Below, piece after piece: positions 1-12,900 of a DNA stretch of 46,081 bases. The DNA comes from Sulfurimicrobium sp. Lineage in GTDB: Bacteria; Pseudomonadota; Gammaproteobacteria; Burkholderiales; Sulfuricellaceae. The notes under the pieces are model-generated. The model did no database searches. It saw nothing but the letters and a program-made list of their open reading frames with translations, and was not told the DNA's origin. The stretch is from positions 1 to 46,081 of the forward strand of contig JAUSBJ010000028.1 in assembly GCA_030652035.1 (NCBI GenBank). The letters are read 5' to 3'. The translations under genes were made by a program, and so were the position numbers. The number at the start of each line of letters is the position of its first letter. The first letter of the stretch is position 1.

Positions 1-163
1 ATGATGGAAAACCACAGGGAGAAAACCCCAGTTTCCCAAAAAAAACATGTTCAAGTCGGTGACACCCCTAGACACATCGTTTCCTATTCTAGATCAAGTC
101 GTTACATGGACGCCCAAGCGAAATTGCCGGACACTACTGACCAATAACAAAGAAAATCAAGGC

Positions 164-2368
164 ATGCAGGGAGTGCATCAAGATACCGTTGTTGACCCGG
201 ACGGGGGTATAGACACGCAGGTCGCGCTGTGGCTGCTCGGTAGCCTGTGCAACCTGCATCGCATTCCCTTTGATGCGTCGCTCGTCGCTCAGGACTACCC
301 GCCGCCGTATGACTTGAGTACCCTCATCGACGCCGCGCGCAGTTTGGGATTTCAGGCCGCGCTGAGCCGCACCGAGGGTCTTGAGTGGTCAGCGGCCCCG
401 CTGCCCGCCATAGCCTTTCTCAATGCAGTGCCACTGCCTCCGGCGGCAAGCACCGGCGAAAAACCGGAAGTGAACGCGGTTGCGGCAGCCCTGCTGACAC
501 AACCCATATTTATCATCAAAGCGGACGCCGAACAACTCTTTTACTTTCGCCCCGGCCAGCAGACCCCGGAAACGCTCCCCGTTGCGGATACCAGCGCCCA
601 ACTTGCCTCACATATTCTCTTTGTGGCCCGTCCATCAAGCGCAGGCACGACTGCAGACGATCCGGACGCTGCCGCACAGAAGGAAGAATTCAGCTTCCGC
701 TGGTTCATCCCCGAACTTTTCAAATACAAACGCCTCTGGCGCGATGTGCTGCTGGGCAGTCTCGCCATCCAGCTCGTCGGCCTGGCTACGCCGCTGTTCA
801 CCCAGGTCATTATCGACAAAGTGGTCGTGCACCAGACAAAAAGTACGCTATGGGTGCTCGGCATCGCGCTGATCATGTTCACGCTCTTCACCAGCGGCAT
901 GACCTGGCTGCGCCAATATCTGGTGCTGCACACTGGTAACCGCATCGATGCCGTCCTGGGCAGCCAGGTTTTTCGGCACCTGCTGCGCCTGCCGCTCCCG
1001 TACTTTGAACACCGCCCTACCGGCACGCTCATCGCCCGGCTGCACGGGGTCGAAACCATCCGCGAGTTCATCACTGGCACCGCTGTCACGCTGTGCCTTG
1101 ATCTTCCCTTCCTGCTCATCTTCCTGGCAGTGATGTTTTCTTATAGCTGGCAGCTCTCGCTCATTGTCGTGGGCTTGCTGGGGCTTATCGCTGTGGTTTC
1201 ATTTCTGGTTGCGCCCATCTTCCGTGACAAGCTCAACCAGCAGTTCCTGCACGGCGCACGGCAGCAGGCCTTCCTCACGGAGTACGTGGCGGGCATGAGC
1301 ACCATCAAATCGCTGCAAATGGAAGCCGACGTCGACAAGAAATACAGCGACCTCTTCGCAAAATACCTCGCCGCCGGCTTTTCCACCAAGCAGGTGGGCA
1401 ACACCTACAATGTCTTCGCCAACGGACTGGAACAGATGATGACGCTGGCCATACTGATCGTCGGCGCCCTGCTGGTCATGGGCGGCAGCCAGGGCGGCGA
1501 AACCTTCACCGTCGGCATGCTCGTCGCCTTCCAGATGTTCGCCAGCCGCATGAGCCAACCCCTCCTGCGTATCGTCGGGCTCTGGCAAGAGTTTCAACAG
1601 GCCAGCATCTCGGTGAAACGTCTGGGCGACATCCTGGATATTCCGCAGGAACCCCACACCCTGACCCCGGCCCGCGAAGGCAGCAGCCAAGGCCGCCTCG
1701 CCGTCCACAACATCGCCTTCCGCTACAGCGAACACCACCCCTGGCTGTATCAGGATCTGACGATTGCCTTCCCGACCGGCAAGCTCACCGTGCTCATGGG
1801 CCCCAGCGGTTGCGGCAAGAGCACGCTCGCCAAACTGCTGCTGGGTTTTTACCGCCCCAACGAAGGGCAGATTCAACTGGACGGCAAGGACATCCGCTAT
1901 CTCGCCGCCAACGAACTGCGGCAGAACTTCGGCGTGGTGCCGCAGGAAACGGTGCTGTTTTCCGGCACGCTCTACGACAACCTCGTCATGGCCCACCCGC
2001 ATGCCAGCTTCGAAGAAGTCATCCAGGCCTGCAAGGCGGCGGAGATTCACGAGGTGATCGAACATTTGCCCGAGGGTTACCAGACGGAAGTGGGCGAGCG
2101 CGGCACGGGGCTCTCGGGCGGTCAGCGCCAGCGCATCGCCATCGCCCGTGCCCTATTGAAGCGGCCGAAGATTCTGATTTTTGATGAGGCGGTATCGAAC
2201 CTCGATCAACAAACCGCCGAGCATTTTGCCCAGACCATCAACCGGCTCAAGGGCAAGGTGACGATGATCTTCATCACCCACCAGGTGCCCAAGGGGCTGC
2301 AGGTGGATGAGGTGGTGAATATGGGGCCGCATGCGGCAAGCATGCATGTGGTGTCGGCGGCCTCATGA
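164..2368 (+). CDS. Type I secretion ABC exporter (HlyB/LapB-like) with degenerate C39-like domain
   Basis: Inner-membrane ATPase/permease that would export the giant RTX protein encoded downstream, together with the HlyD-type protein at 24514. From the ATG at 164 it is 734 residues. Residues about 10-140 look like a C39-peptidase-like domain without the catalytic Cys motif, as in HlyB/LapB exporters that do not cleave a leader. Residues about 190-360 form the transmembrane domain. The nucleotide-binding domain shows Walker A GPSGCGKST (546-554), signature LSGGQ (650-654), Walker B ILIFDE (670-675) and the H-loop His706. After Walker B the usual DEATSALD reads DEAVSNLD. An in-frame ATG at 47 would add 39 residues that resemble no exporter N-terminus, so 164 is preferred. 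The length matches the family, and the gene opens the secretion locus. Confidence 0.9.
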   Translation: MQGVHQDTVVDPDGGIDTQVALWLLGSLCNLHRIPFDASLVAQDYPPPYDLSTLIDAARSLGFQAALSRTEGLEWSAAPLPAIAFLNAVPLPPAASTGEKPEVNAVAAALLTQPIFIIKADAEQLFYFRPGQQTPETLPVADTSAQLASHILFVARPSSAGTTADDPDAAAQKEEFSFRWFIPELFKYKRLWRDVLLGSLAIQLVGLATPLFTQVIIDKVVVHQTKSTLWVLGIALIMFTLFTSGMTWLRQYLVLHTGNRIDAVLGSQVFRHLLRLPLPYFEHRPTGTLIARLHGVETIREFITGTAVTLCLDLPFLLIFLAVMFSYSWQLSLIVVGLLGLIAVVSFLVAPIFRDKLNQQFLHGARQQAFLTEYVAGMSTIKSLQMEADVDKKYSDLFAKYLAAGFSTKQVGNTYNVFANGLEQMMTLAILIVGALLVMGGSQGGETFTVGMLVAFQMFASRMSQPLLRIVGLWQEFQQASISVKRLGDILDIPQEPHTLTPAREGSSQGRLAVHNIAFRYSEHHPWLYQDLTIAFPTGKLTVLMGPSGCGKSTLAKLLLGFYRPNEGQIQLDGKDIRYLAANELRQNFGVVPQETVLFSGTLYDNLVMAHPHASFEEVIQACKAAEIHEVIEHLPEGYQTEVGERGTGLSGGQRQRIAIARALLKRPKILIFDEAVSNLDQQTAEHFAQTINRLKGKVTMIFITHQVPKGLQVDEVVNMGPHAASMHVVSAAS

Positions 2369-2447
2369 CCTCAGCGAACAGAACGATTGCCGGATACGGC
2401 AGAACACGCATTTACGAATATCGAGATTGAACTACAGGAGCATTGCC

Positions 2448-2873
2448 ATGGCTTTTAAGAATGAATACGTCCTGCCGCTGGAGCAGGAAACTTCGGAGTT
2501 TTTTGGAAGAGCACAGAAGGCTCTAAATGTAACGGTCGAAAGAAGAAGCAGTTGGACCGTTGACCGTGAGCGCGACATGGCGCTGGCTCGTAGCGGGGGG
2601 GGGCATAGCCTGGAGTCCGAAGGTGAGGACTACTGGAGTTTTCTTGATCGCAAGGGTAAGTATTCCTTCACCACCTGGCTCCTGTCGAAAACTGAAATCT
2701 CAAGGGAAGAGATTGCAATTACGCGTCAAATTGGCCTGGAAGCCAGCCCGCCGGACACCGAAACCATTGCCTGTATCAAGGAGGCGCTGCGTGAATACAA
2801 AGACTGGGGTATTTCATCGAATTACAAACGCGCCCAGTTAACGCTGCTTGACAGCAACGGCAAGGAGATTTGA
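2448..2873 (+). CDS. Small protein of unknown function, translationally coupled to the giant RTX gene
   Basis: I do not recognise this 141-residue protein. The ATG at 2448 has a clear Shine-Dalgarno (AGGAG) about 9 bases upstream; an upstream in-frame start at 2331 would overlap the exporter and lacks support. The protein is soluble-looking and charged, with no signal peptide or membrane segment. It has a Trp-rich middle (SSWTV, DYWSF, TTWLL) and a C-terminal half rich in Glu and Lys. Its stop TGA (2871-2873) lies two bases before the ATG of the giant gene, and the Shine-Dalgarno for that gene (AAGGAG, 2862-2867) lies inside this ORF, so the two are probably coupled. It holds the place hlyC occupies in hemolysin operons, but I see no similarity to HlyC acyltransferases. 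A chaperone, an immunity protein or an export accessory are all possible. Confidence 0.75.
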   Translation: MAFKNEYVLPLEQETSEFFGRAQKALNVTVERRSSWTVDRERDMALARSGGGHSLESEGEDYWSFLDRKGKYSFTTWLLSKTEISREEIAITRQIGLEASPPDTETIACIKEALREYKDWGISSNYKRAQLTLLDSNGKEI

Positions 2874-2875
2874 GC

Positions 2876-3990
2876 ATGCTGACCTTAGCCCAAGGTATTT
2901 CCAAGCTGGACGAATTTCTGGACTCTGGAAAAGTTACTACCAAGCAACTGATGGACCTGGCTTCGCAGGTGTCGCTCGATACTGCGCCTGACTTTACGCA
3001 GGGTTCCGTCACGCTGCTCTACAGCGGCAGCATCAATGGGGTGTCGAGCGATAAATACATCGAAATGATGATCGAGCAAGGCGCCGATATTCGCGTCATC
3101 GACAAGACCAATGTGGGTCAATTACTTGACAACCCGAAATTCAATCAAGCTTGGGAAATGGCAGGGGGAACCAAAGCCCAACTCATCCATGGCACCGACG
3201 GCCCCTGGGCCAAGGCCTCGGGTCGCTTCGTGGCCGACACCGTAGGTGAGGTGCGGTTGCTGGGATTCAGCCCAGATCCAGACTCGGTTTTTGTCAAGAC
3301 AGAACTCAAGGCGATCTATTCAGGTAGCACGCGCATTACCAGCGTCGAAGGAGTGTCTGTTGCCGACCTGAAGAAAATGCGCTTCAACGATGCGCTCAAA
3401 TCAGTGACGATGGCGTCAGCGGAACATGCTGGCTACAGCGGCTTCAAGATAGACAGTCAGACGCTTTATAACGCTGACGGAAGCGTTCAGCTTGACCGGC
3501 GAGGAAATATCAAAAAATCACTGACCTCGCTGGCAGCGGGTGAGTTTCTTGAACGCGATGTTTTGGATACCCCGGAGTACGTCAAAAACAATCCGCAGGC
3601 ATTACAAAACATCAAAGATTTCATGAAGAGTGGCGTCACAGAAATGGAGGCCAGTGGGATCAAAACTGGCGCCCGTGGCGTGATGAAGCGATTGGGAACC
3701 ATTGGTTCTGCACTGGTGCTTGGCATTGCCCTGAGCGAATCCGCCAACGCCGCCGAATCCGGCGACACCGAAAAAGCCCGCAAGATCATGGAAGGCTGGG
3801 CGATTGATTCTGCAGGTTCTGCCATTGGCAGCACTGTTGTTGCCATAGCCGCCGGGGCGGCTGCGGCGGCAGCAGGTGTCGTCAGCCTGCCAGTGCTTGC
3901 CGCCATCGGAATCGGAGCGGCCATCGTCGGCGGCATCTACGGCTCCAAGGCCGCCACCGATGCTTGGGCCGAGTACCGTGGCAGCGCTGA
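2876..3990 (+). other. N-terminal domain and hydrophobic Gly/Ala zipper of the giant RTX protein
   Basis: Part of the giant protein before the RTX repeats (residues 1-370). The first 265 residues are an ordinary mixed sequence that I cannot assign to a family. They are followed by hydrophobic residues 273-286 and a long Gly/Ala/Val/Ile run at about 312-360 with small-residue spacing typical of helix-packing glycine zippers. Such segments occur in pore-forming or membrane-inserting toxins and in some type I-exported contact toxins. That function is an inference here. Confidence 0.6.
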
Positions 3991-6900
3991 CCAGAGCGAA
4001 CTCAACCTCCTGGAAAAGCTCTCCGCCCAGTGGGCCCTGACCGACTACCACCTGGTGTTCGGCACAGCGCAAAGCGACACCCTCACCGGCTCGGCCAACA
4101 AGGACTACCTCTTTGGCGGCGGCGGGGATGACACGCTCGACGGCCTGGCCGGAGACGATGTGCTGCGCGGCGGCGCAGGAGACGACACCCTGAACGGCAG
4201 CGCGGGGGCGGATCAGCTCTTCGGCGGCGATGACGGCGACACCCTCGACGGTGGCGACGGCAGCGACAAGCTCCTGGGCGACGACGGCGATGACGTGCTG
4301 ACCGGCGGCACGGGCAGTGACCAGCTGCAAGGCGGCGCGGGCGACGACACCTACCGCTTCTCGTCAGGCGACGGCGTCGATGTGATCCGCGACGAGGATG
4401 GGCAAGGCAGCATCAAGTTCGATGGCCAGGCGCTCAGCGGCGGCAAGAAACTCGCCGACGGCTACTGGATCTCGGACGACAAGCAGTTCACTTTTACGCA
4501 GGTGGAAAATAGCGACGGCGGCAACGACCTGGTCATTTCACGCCGTGGGCAGAATGACGGCATGCGCGTCCAGAACTGGCAGGCAGGCCAGCTCGGCATC
4601 ACCCTGGACGACACGCCGGCGGACAAAGACCAGCCCGCCTTCCAGGTCACCGGCGACCAGAAGCCTGTTGCCGATGCCGAAGGCAACTACAGCTACGACA
4701 GCTACGACAACGTCGTGACCACGGGCGAAGCGCAGCCGGGGTTTGCGGATGTGATCTTCGGCTCGGACGACAACGACAAGCTCTCCGGCGGCGAGGGCAA
4801 TGACGGCATCTCCGGCTATATGGGCGATGACGAGATCGACGGCGGCGCGGGCGACGACCTGCTCTCCGGCGGCGCGGGGCAGGACCACATTCTGGGGGGC
4901 GACGGCAACGACCACATCTTTGCTGGCGGCACGTACAACGGCACGCGCGTCAAAGACCCGAATGATGACCCCTATGTACCGCTGGCCAATGCCAAGATCG
5001 TCGGCGCGACCTGGGCGGTTTATCCCTCGGAGGTCGTGCTGGATGGCGAGCCCACCACCGTCGACACCATTCAATCGAACGGAGGCGACGACCCCTCGGA
5101 CGAAGGGGACATCGTTGATGCTGGCGCAGGCGACGATTCTGTTGATGGCGGCTATGGCGACGACGTGATCGACGGCGGCGACGGTAAAGACAACTTGCGC
5201 GGCGGCGCCGGCAACGACGCCATCGAAGGCGGCGCCGGTGATGACTGGATTGGCGGCGACAACACGCGCTTTGGCATTCTGATCGGCAATGTCAGCGCGG
5301 AAGAGCACGGCAATGACGTGCTTTCCGGTGGCGGCGGCGCGGACACCCTGGTGGGGCAAGGTGGCAGCGACGAGCTTTATGGCGGCGCTGCCGATGACCT
5401 GCTGTGGGGCGACAACAGCGACCTGAAGGACACGCCCCCGGAATTTGCCGGCCAGGACTACCTCGACGGGGGGGTTGGCAATGACCAGTTGATCGGTGGC
5501 GCGAAAGAGGATGAGCTCTTTGGCGGCGCGGGCAACGACAAGATGTGGGGGGATGATGCCGCCAAGGATCTTCCGGGCGAACACCATGGGGATGACTATC
5601 TCGATGGCGAGGAAGGCGATGATGAGCTGCAGGGCGGTGGTGGCGCCGATGTCCTGTTTGGCGGCGATGGGGCCGACAAGCTGTTCGGCGATGAGCAAAG
5701 CGACAAGCTCGATGCGCGGTACCAGGGCGACGACTACATCGAGGGCGAAGCCGGTGACGATTATGCCGAAGGCGGCGGCGGCAACGACGAGATTTACGGT
5801 GGCGCGGACAACGACAACTTGTGGGGCGACACGCTGACTCGTTTTCTAAGCGCGGAAAGCCACGGCGACGACGTTCTGGACGGCGAAGCCGGCGATGACA
5901 ACCTGGTTGGAAACGGCGGCAGTGATCATCTGAGCGGCGGCGAAGGCGGCGACCAGATATTCGGGGATAGCGCTACCGATGATGACGTTATCGACGGCGT
6001 CTATCAGGGGGACGATCTTCTGGATGGAGGGGATGGCGATGATTATCTGGAAGGCGGCGGCGGATCGGACATCCTGCTGGCCGGCGCCGGTAATGACCAA
6101 CTGGTCGGTGACGGAAACTCCGCCCGCGTCCCGGGCGAGTTTTCCGGGGACGATGTGCTGCTTGCCGGCGAAGGCAACGATCTCGCCTGGGGTGGCGGCG
6201 GTAACGACCTGGTCGAAGGCGAGGCGGGTGACGACCAACTCCATGGCGATGCATCCACGGACGGGCTCGACGGCCAGTTCCATGGCGACGACGATATCTC
6301 GGGCGGGGAAGGAAACGACACGCTGATCGGCGGCGGCGGCTCGGATTATCTGGATGGAGGCACCGGTAACGACTACCTGCGGGGCGACGATGAGAGTCTT
6401 GACGCGGCCTATCACGGCGCTGACCTGCTGGACGGCGGGGATGGTGATGATGTATTGATCGGTGACGGCGGCAGTGATGAATTGTATGGCGGCGCGGGCA
6501 ACGATGTTCTGCGCGGCGGCAACCCGGATGGTGGAGAAGACGGCGACGACATTCTGGACGGTGGCGAAGGCTCGAACGCCCTGGAGGGAGACGGCGGTAA
6601 CGACCAGCTTTATGGCGGTAGTGATGCGGATGTGCTCTCCGGCGGGGATGGCGACGACTTGCTGGTGGGTGGCGGCGGGCGTGATCTGCTCAAGGGTGGC
6701 GCGGGTTCCGACACCTACGTCATCACCGGTGGCGATTCGCTGATTCAGGACAGCGATGGCGTCAACACGCTCCTCTGGCAAGACGGCATTGTGAACCATT
6801 CGTCGGCTACAGGGCGCAGCCTGCTGAATGTTAGCCTTGTGCAATTCGCTGCCGAGGGTTCCGCGGGTGGCGAGTCTTACGGGTTCCAGGGTTCTACCAA

Positions 6901-9900
6901 TGAACTGGTTTCTGTGGAATCTGAGCCCATGAAGGGACAGTATGTTCTTATAAAATCTGCGGGCGCCTCGTCGGTGCTTATCCAAGGCGGGCTGGACGCC
7001 AATTTTGGCGAGATCATCGATGCCTCGGGCATACGCCTCTCTTGGGAGCAGTTACTGGCGCGGGCCATCGGTGGATATGCTTCGCCCTACAAAGCGACCG
7101 TCAACCACCGCTGGTATGGTACCGGCGGCGACGACGACTTGATCTCGGATGCCGACGGCTACAAGTTCGTCGGTGGTCAGGGCGATGACAGCATCACCGC
7201 GACCGGTAGCGGCAATACCTTCTTTTACTCGCCGGGCGATGGCACGGACACCATCACCATCGTTGATCCTGATGCCAGCAATGGCGGCAACACCTTGCGT
7301 TTTGGCCCCGGCGTCACGCCAGACGACATTAAACTCGGTTTAGGTTCCCTGCTGATTCGCGTGGGAGAAGATCCTGCGGATGCCATCCATATCGAAGATT
7401 TCAACCCCGACGATGTGTTGGCGCAACACCCCGTTGACCGGTTTGAATTTGCCGATGGCACGGTATTGACCTACGAGGAACTGCTTCAACGCGGCTTCGA
7501 TCTCGAAGGGAGCGAAGCCGATGACGCCATTCGCGGCACCAATGTCGCCGACCGCCTGACGGGCTACGAAGGCGGCGATGCGCTGCAAGGCGGGGCTGGA
7601 GACGATAGCTATATCTATCGGCTTGGGGATGGAAACGATCAGGTGCTCGACACGGATACGACAACGGGCAACCTGGACTACTTGCGCCTGGGAGATGGCA
7701 TCCTGAGCGATGAAGTCACGGTGACACGCAACTACCACGATGTCACCCTGACTTTCATCGACGGCGGCTCCATCACGCTGGCCGGCCAACTCGATGGCGA
7801 AGGGCGCGGGATCGAACGCGTGGAGTTCACTGACGGCACCACGTGGTTGCCGGATGAATTGGTGGCGCGCGCCGACTTTGTCGCCCCGGATCCGCAGTAC
7901 ATCGAAGGAACGGATGGCGATGACGTGCTCGTGGATCAGGACGGCGACGATCAGGTCGTCGCCCGCTTTGGCAATGACATTATCACCGCAGGCTATGGCG
8001 ACGACAGCCTTTACGGGGCCTACTCCTACGACGCCTGGTGGTCGGGCGGTAATGCCGGGGGTGAAGGCTATGGGGGTGGCGAGGGTTACTACGGCGGCGG
8101 TGAGGGTGGGTATGGCGGCGGCGTTTTTGCCGACGACGACGAAATCCATGGCGGGGCCGGCAACGACTGGCTGGACGGGGGGTACCGTGCCGACCACGAC
8201 ACGCTCTACGGTGGCAGCGGCGATGACAGCTATGTGTTCCGCCGGGGTTCGGGCGACGATCTGGTGGCCGAATCCGACGACACCAACAATGCCGACCGCA
8301 TTGTCATGGACGGACTGTATCGGGATGAAGTGACGTTTGCGCGGGTAGGCAATGATCTGCTGGTACAGATCGCCAACACGGACGATCGCCTGACCATTCG
8401 GGGCTTCTTCGCCGATGAAAGGGCGGCGGTCGAATTCTTCGACTTCAACGACGCGAACCTGACTGCGGAGGAATTGCGCGCCAGCCTGCTTCTCGGCACT
8501 GCCGGCGATGACAATATTCTCGGCTACGCGACGGACGATCTCTTGTCTGGCGGCGCCGGAAACGATCGCCTTGACGGTAGCGGCGGATCAGACAACTACA
8601 CTTTTGCCTTGGGCGATGGCAGCGACATCATCGCCGATAGCGGCACTGACGGTGAAGACACCATCCGCTTCAGCGCTAATGTTCTGCCGGCCGACGTCGC
8701 GGTGACGCGCAGCGAATCCGATTTGCTGCTGGTCGTGCGCGGGACCGGGGAGCGCGTGATAATCGAGGGCTGGTTCGGCAACGCGGGACCGGCCATTGAA
8801 TCTGTCGTCTTCGAAGACGGCACGGTTTGGTCGCCGGCGGAATTGACGGCATGGGCCTCTACGCCGGTGACGCCGAGCGCTGACGATGATTTCATCGTGG
8901 GCAGCGATGCCGGTGATGTGATCGACGCTTTGGCCGGCAATGATGAAATTCATGCCCTCGCCGGCGACGATCAGCTCACGGGCGGCACGGGCAACGACCG
9001 GCTTTCCGGCGGGTCGGGCAACGACACTTACATTTATCAGCAGGGCGATGGCAGCGATGTCATTGCCGGCGAAGGCCGCGACGGCACCGACATCCTGAGC
9101 TTGGGCGGCGGCATCGATCCGGACCAGGTGGTCGTCAAGCGCGACGCCGCGCATCTCTATTTGCAGTTGCCCGACGGGGAAACGATCACTATCGAGAACT
9201 GGTTTGGCGATGCGGCCAACCGACTGGCTACCGTGCAGTTCGCCGACGGCACGGCATGGAATACCGATGACCTCGAAGCCCTGGCGAACACGCCGACCGA
9301 TGGCGACGATTTCATCGTGGGTGGGATGTCCGATGACTTCATCGATGGCCTGTCTGGCGATGACGCCATCCAGGGTCAGGAAGGTAATGACATCCTGGCG
9401 GGGGGTACGGGTTCGGACCGCCTCGATGGCGGCAGTGGCGATGATGTCTATGTATTCAATGCGGGCGATGGCTCGGACCGGATTGTGGACGCCGATGGTT
9501 ATGACAGCATCCAATTTGGCGAAGGGATCACGCCGGAAGAAGTTCAGGTGTTCGCCGACCCGAACGGAGCCATCGTGCTGCAACGTTACGGCCCAGACGA
9601 TCGGATATTAATTTCCGCTACGGTCACGAACCAATGGGGCGATATCAGCGTCAAGCCGGTCATCGAGAGTTTCGAATTTGCCGATGGGACAATCTGGACG
9701 GCGGACGATGTGGCCGCTTACGCCATGTCGGCGCCCACAACCGGCGGCGATTCGCTGCAAGGTTCGGATCGCCCCGAAATTATCGATGGTCTTGGCGGCA
9801 GCGACTACGTGGCCGGCGGCCTTGGAGACGACCGCTATGTGTTCAAGCCGGGCTATGGCCAACTGACCATCAATGACTCCGACGGCAACAGCGATGCTTT

Positions 9901-12900
9901 GATATTCGGCGACGGCATAGCGCCTGACGATCTGACCGTGCGTCGCGACTACGACAGCCTGATTCTCGAGGTAACCGGTACGGAAGACCGCGTACGGGTT
10001 GAATCCCAGTTCAGCAGCTGGAACACCGGCAATCGCATCGAACGTTTTGTTTTTGCGGATGGCACCGAATGGAATATCTCGGACGTCGAATTGCGCCTGG
10101 TGGTTCCCGAGGGCACGGCGAGTTACGACCATATCTACGGTTCGGGGCGAAACGACACTATCAATGGGCTTGCCGGCGACGACTGGCTGGATGGCGCGAG
10201 TGGTGACGACGTCCTGGACGGTGGCACCGGCGCCGATCAAATCGAGGGCGGGGATGGTGACGACACACTGATCAGCGGTGCGTCGACGGCCAGCGATCTG
10301 GAGCGGGAAGTCAATTACAGGTGGGGTTTCTGGTACAACAGTGCCCACGACCGGCTCGCGGGTGGCGCGGGTGACGACACCTACGTTATCAATGCGGACA
10401 GTGGCTATGACCAGATCACGGATGCCGAGGGCTCCAACCGCATCGTGTTGGGCCAGGGCCTGTCGGCGGAAAACGTCATTATCTCGACCGGTAGCGGTTG
10501 GGAGCACTCCGGGCAGACGCAAATCGATTTTGGCTCGGGCGCGGTGTTTGTCGACGCGGGCTCGCGCATCGATCGCATCGAGTCAGCCGACGGCGTGGTA
10601 ATTACAGCCGACGATTTTGACAAATACCGCCTGGCCTCGATCTCAGGCACCACCAGCGCGGACGTGTTGACTGGCACCAAGGGGCCGGACGACATCTACG
10701 GCGGCGATGGCAACGACGTGATTCACGGCGGTGCCGGTCGCGATTCGCTGCGCGGGGGCACTGGCAATGACCGCCTGTTTGGCGACAGCGGAGATGACAC
10801 CATCGAGGATGGTGAAGGCGAGAACTTCATTGATGGCGGCGCTGGCAATGACAACCTGAGCGGCAATGGCTATCTGTCAGGCGGTGCCGGCGATGACACC
10901 TTGAGCGGTTATGGAATTTTGGACGGTGGCGCCGGCAATGACCTCATCTATGCCAACAGTGGCGCGGTCGTTCTGTTTGGCGAAGGAAGCGGCAATGACG
11001 TAATCAAAAACGCTTCCTATGCCCAAGGCTTTGTCGTGCGCACTGATCTGCAGCCATCCGAAGTGGAAATCGTCGGCGGCAAGCTGGATGGACTGGAAGT
11101 GCCGCTGACCTTGCGTATTGTATCGACCGGCGAGAGCCTGGCAGGCATCAATGGCGCCGCAAGCGTTGTTTTTGCAGATGGCAGCGCATGGTCTGCAGCC
11201 GATATTGCGGCCCATACCCGGATGCCGGAACCCATCGACACCGTCGGCAATGACACATTGCTGGGCAGCTCGGGAGATGATGTGCTTGCTGCTGGCGAGG
11301 GCGATGACCGTCTTGCGGGTGGTGCTGGTGCGGACACGCTGGATGGCGTGAACGGGAATGACACCCTTTACGGCGGCGACGGTAACGATATTCTCCTTGG
11401 CGGCGATGGTAATGACCAACTGACCGGAGGCGCTGGCGACGACCAGCTTTTTGGCGGAGCGGGCATCGATACGCTGACCGGCGGGGGCGGCAATAATGTC
11501 CTCGATGGCGGCGCCGGCTCTGATTATTACTACGGAGGTGCCGGCATTGACACCATCCGCTTCGGCCGGGGATCGGGCTATGACACCTTCAGTGGCGGGC
11601 TGGAAGGCGCGCAGTCGCCATTGACCATTGTTGAAATGGGCGCGGATGTTCTGCCCGAGGATGTTTCGGTTGCACGTTTCGATAGTTCCGTGCGCTTCAT
11701 GGTGAAGGACAGTGGGGACAGCCTGGTCATAAGTTATTGGTTGGGCCAGGCGCAACCGGCTTCCGCGCTGGAAGTCCGTTTCGCGGACGGGACCGTGTGG
11801 AATACCGATGCCGTGCTTGCCATGCTACCCGCAGGCCTGGGCGATTTCCGGGACAACACGCTGACCGGGGGCGACAACAACGAGACCATCGAGGGGTACG
11901 GCGGCAACGACAACATTTCCGGTGGCGCTGGCAACGATTATCTGTATGGCGCCTCGGGCGATGACCGCCTCTCTGGTGACGCAGGCAATGATCATCTGAG
12001 CGGCGGGGACGGGTTTGACATACTTCTCGGCGGGGACGGCAACGACACCCTGAATGGCGGTTCGGGGGCCGACCTGCTTGATGGCGGCGCGGGCAACGAT
12101 GTCATCTATGCCGGCGATGGTAGTTACTACTCGGAAGCTTCGGCCGACACCATTGTGTTCGGCTTCGGCAGCGGCGAGGACACGCTGGCCAGCAGCGATA
12201 GCCGGGATGAGATCCAACTGGGCGATGGCGTGCGCATGCAGGATGTTGACATCAAGGTGTCCGGCAGTGAGCTACAGATCCGGTTGGCAGGGGGAAGCGA
12301 CACGCTCCGGATTTCCGGATGGACGTATGCTTCGGACAGAGTCTCGACCTTGCGCTTTGCAGATGGTAGCGAACTCGATCTGCGGGCGTCACCCTCCGGC
12401 GTCGTGATTGGCACTGAGGCAACCGATTCCATCAACGCCGCCGAGGCTAGCCCTTTCGATGATGATCTTTACGGTCAGGGTGGAAACGACACCCTCTACG
12501 GAGGAGCGGGCAATGACGCTATCCATGGCGGCAGCGGCAATGACTTCATTGCGGGTGACGCTGGCCGCAATGTGCTCGAAGGGGGCGCTGGGGATGATAC
12601 GTATTACCTGGCCAGCAATGAGGATACGCTGATTTTTGGCTTCAACTCCGGACAGGATTATTTCTACAGCAATTACGGCGGTATCCAGCCTCAGACCATT
12701 CGCTTTGAAAGCAACGTACAACTGAGTGATGTGTTGATCAAAGACGTCTGGTTCAACGAAAGCGGCGGCAGCCTCTCGATTGGTCTCAAGGGCACTACCG
12801 CTGGACTGAGCGGTTTCCAGATCAAGGTGGATCAGGACGGCAACCCAGTCATCTCCAGCCGCCTGGCCTTTGGCGACGGAACCGTCATCGAGGGCAAGGA

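Noticed and set aside
2448..2873. The 141-aa ORF as an HlyC-type acyltransferase
   Set aside because: Only the position fits. The length is shorter and I see none of the conserved HlyC segments.
2876..3990. Possible LapG-type cleavage site (IAAG / AAAG) in the N-terminal region of the giant protein
   Set aside because: The tetrapeptides lie inside an Ala/Gly-rich hydrophobic run where they occur by composition, and the surrounding sequence does not resemble a LapA retention module.
3602..9583. Long minus-strand open frames opposite the RTX repeats
   Set aside because: They arise from the low-complexity GGC/GAC repeats read backwards, giving Val/Ala/Ile-rich repetitive translations with no start signals or domain sense.
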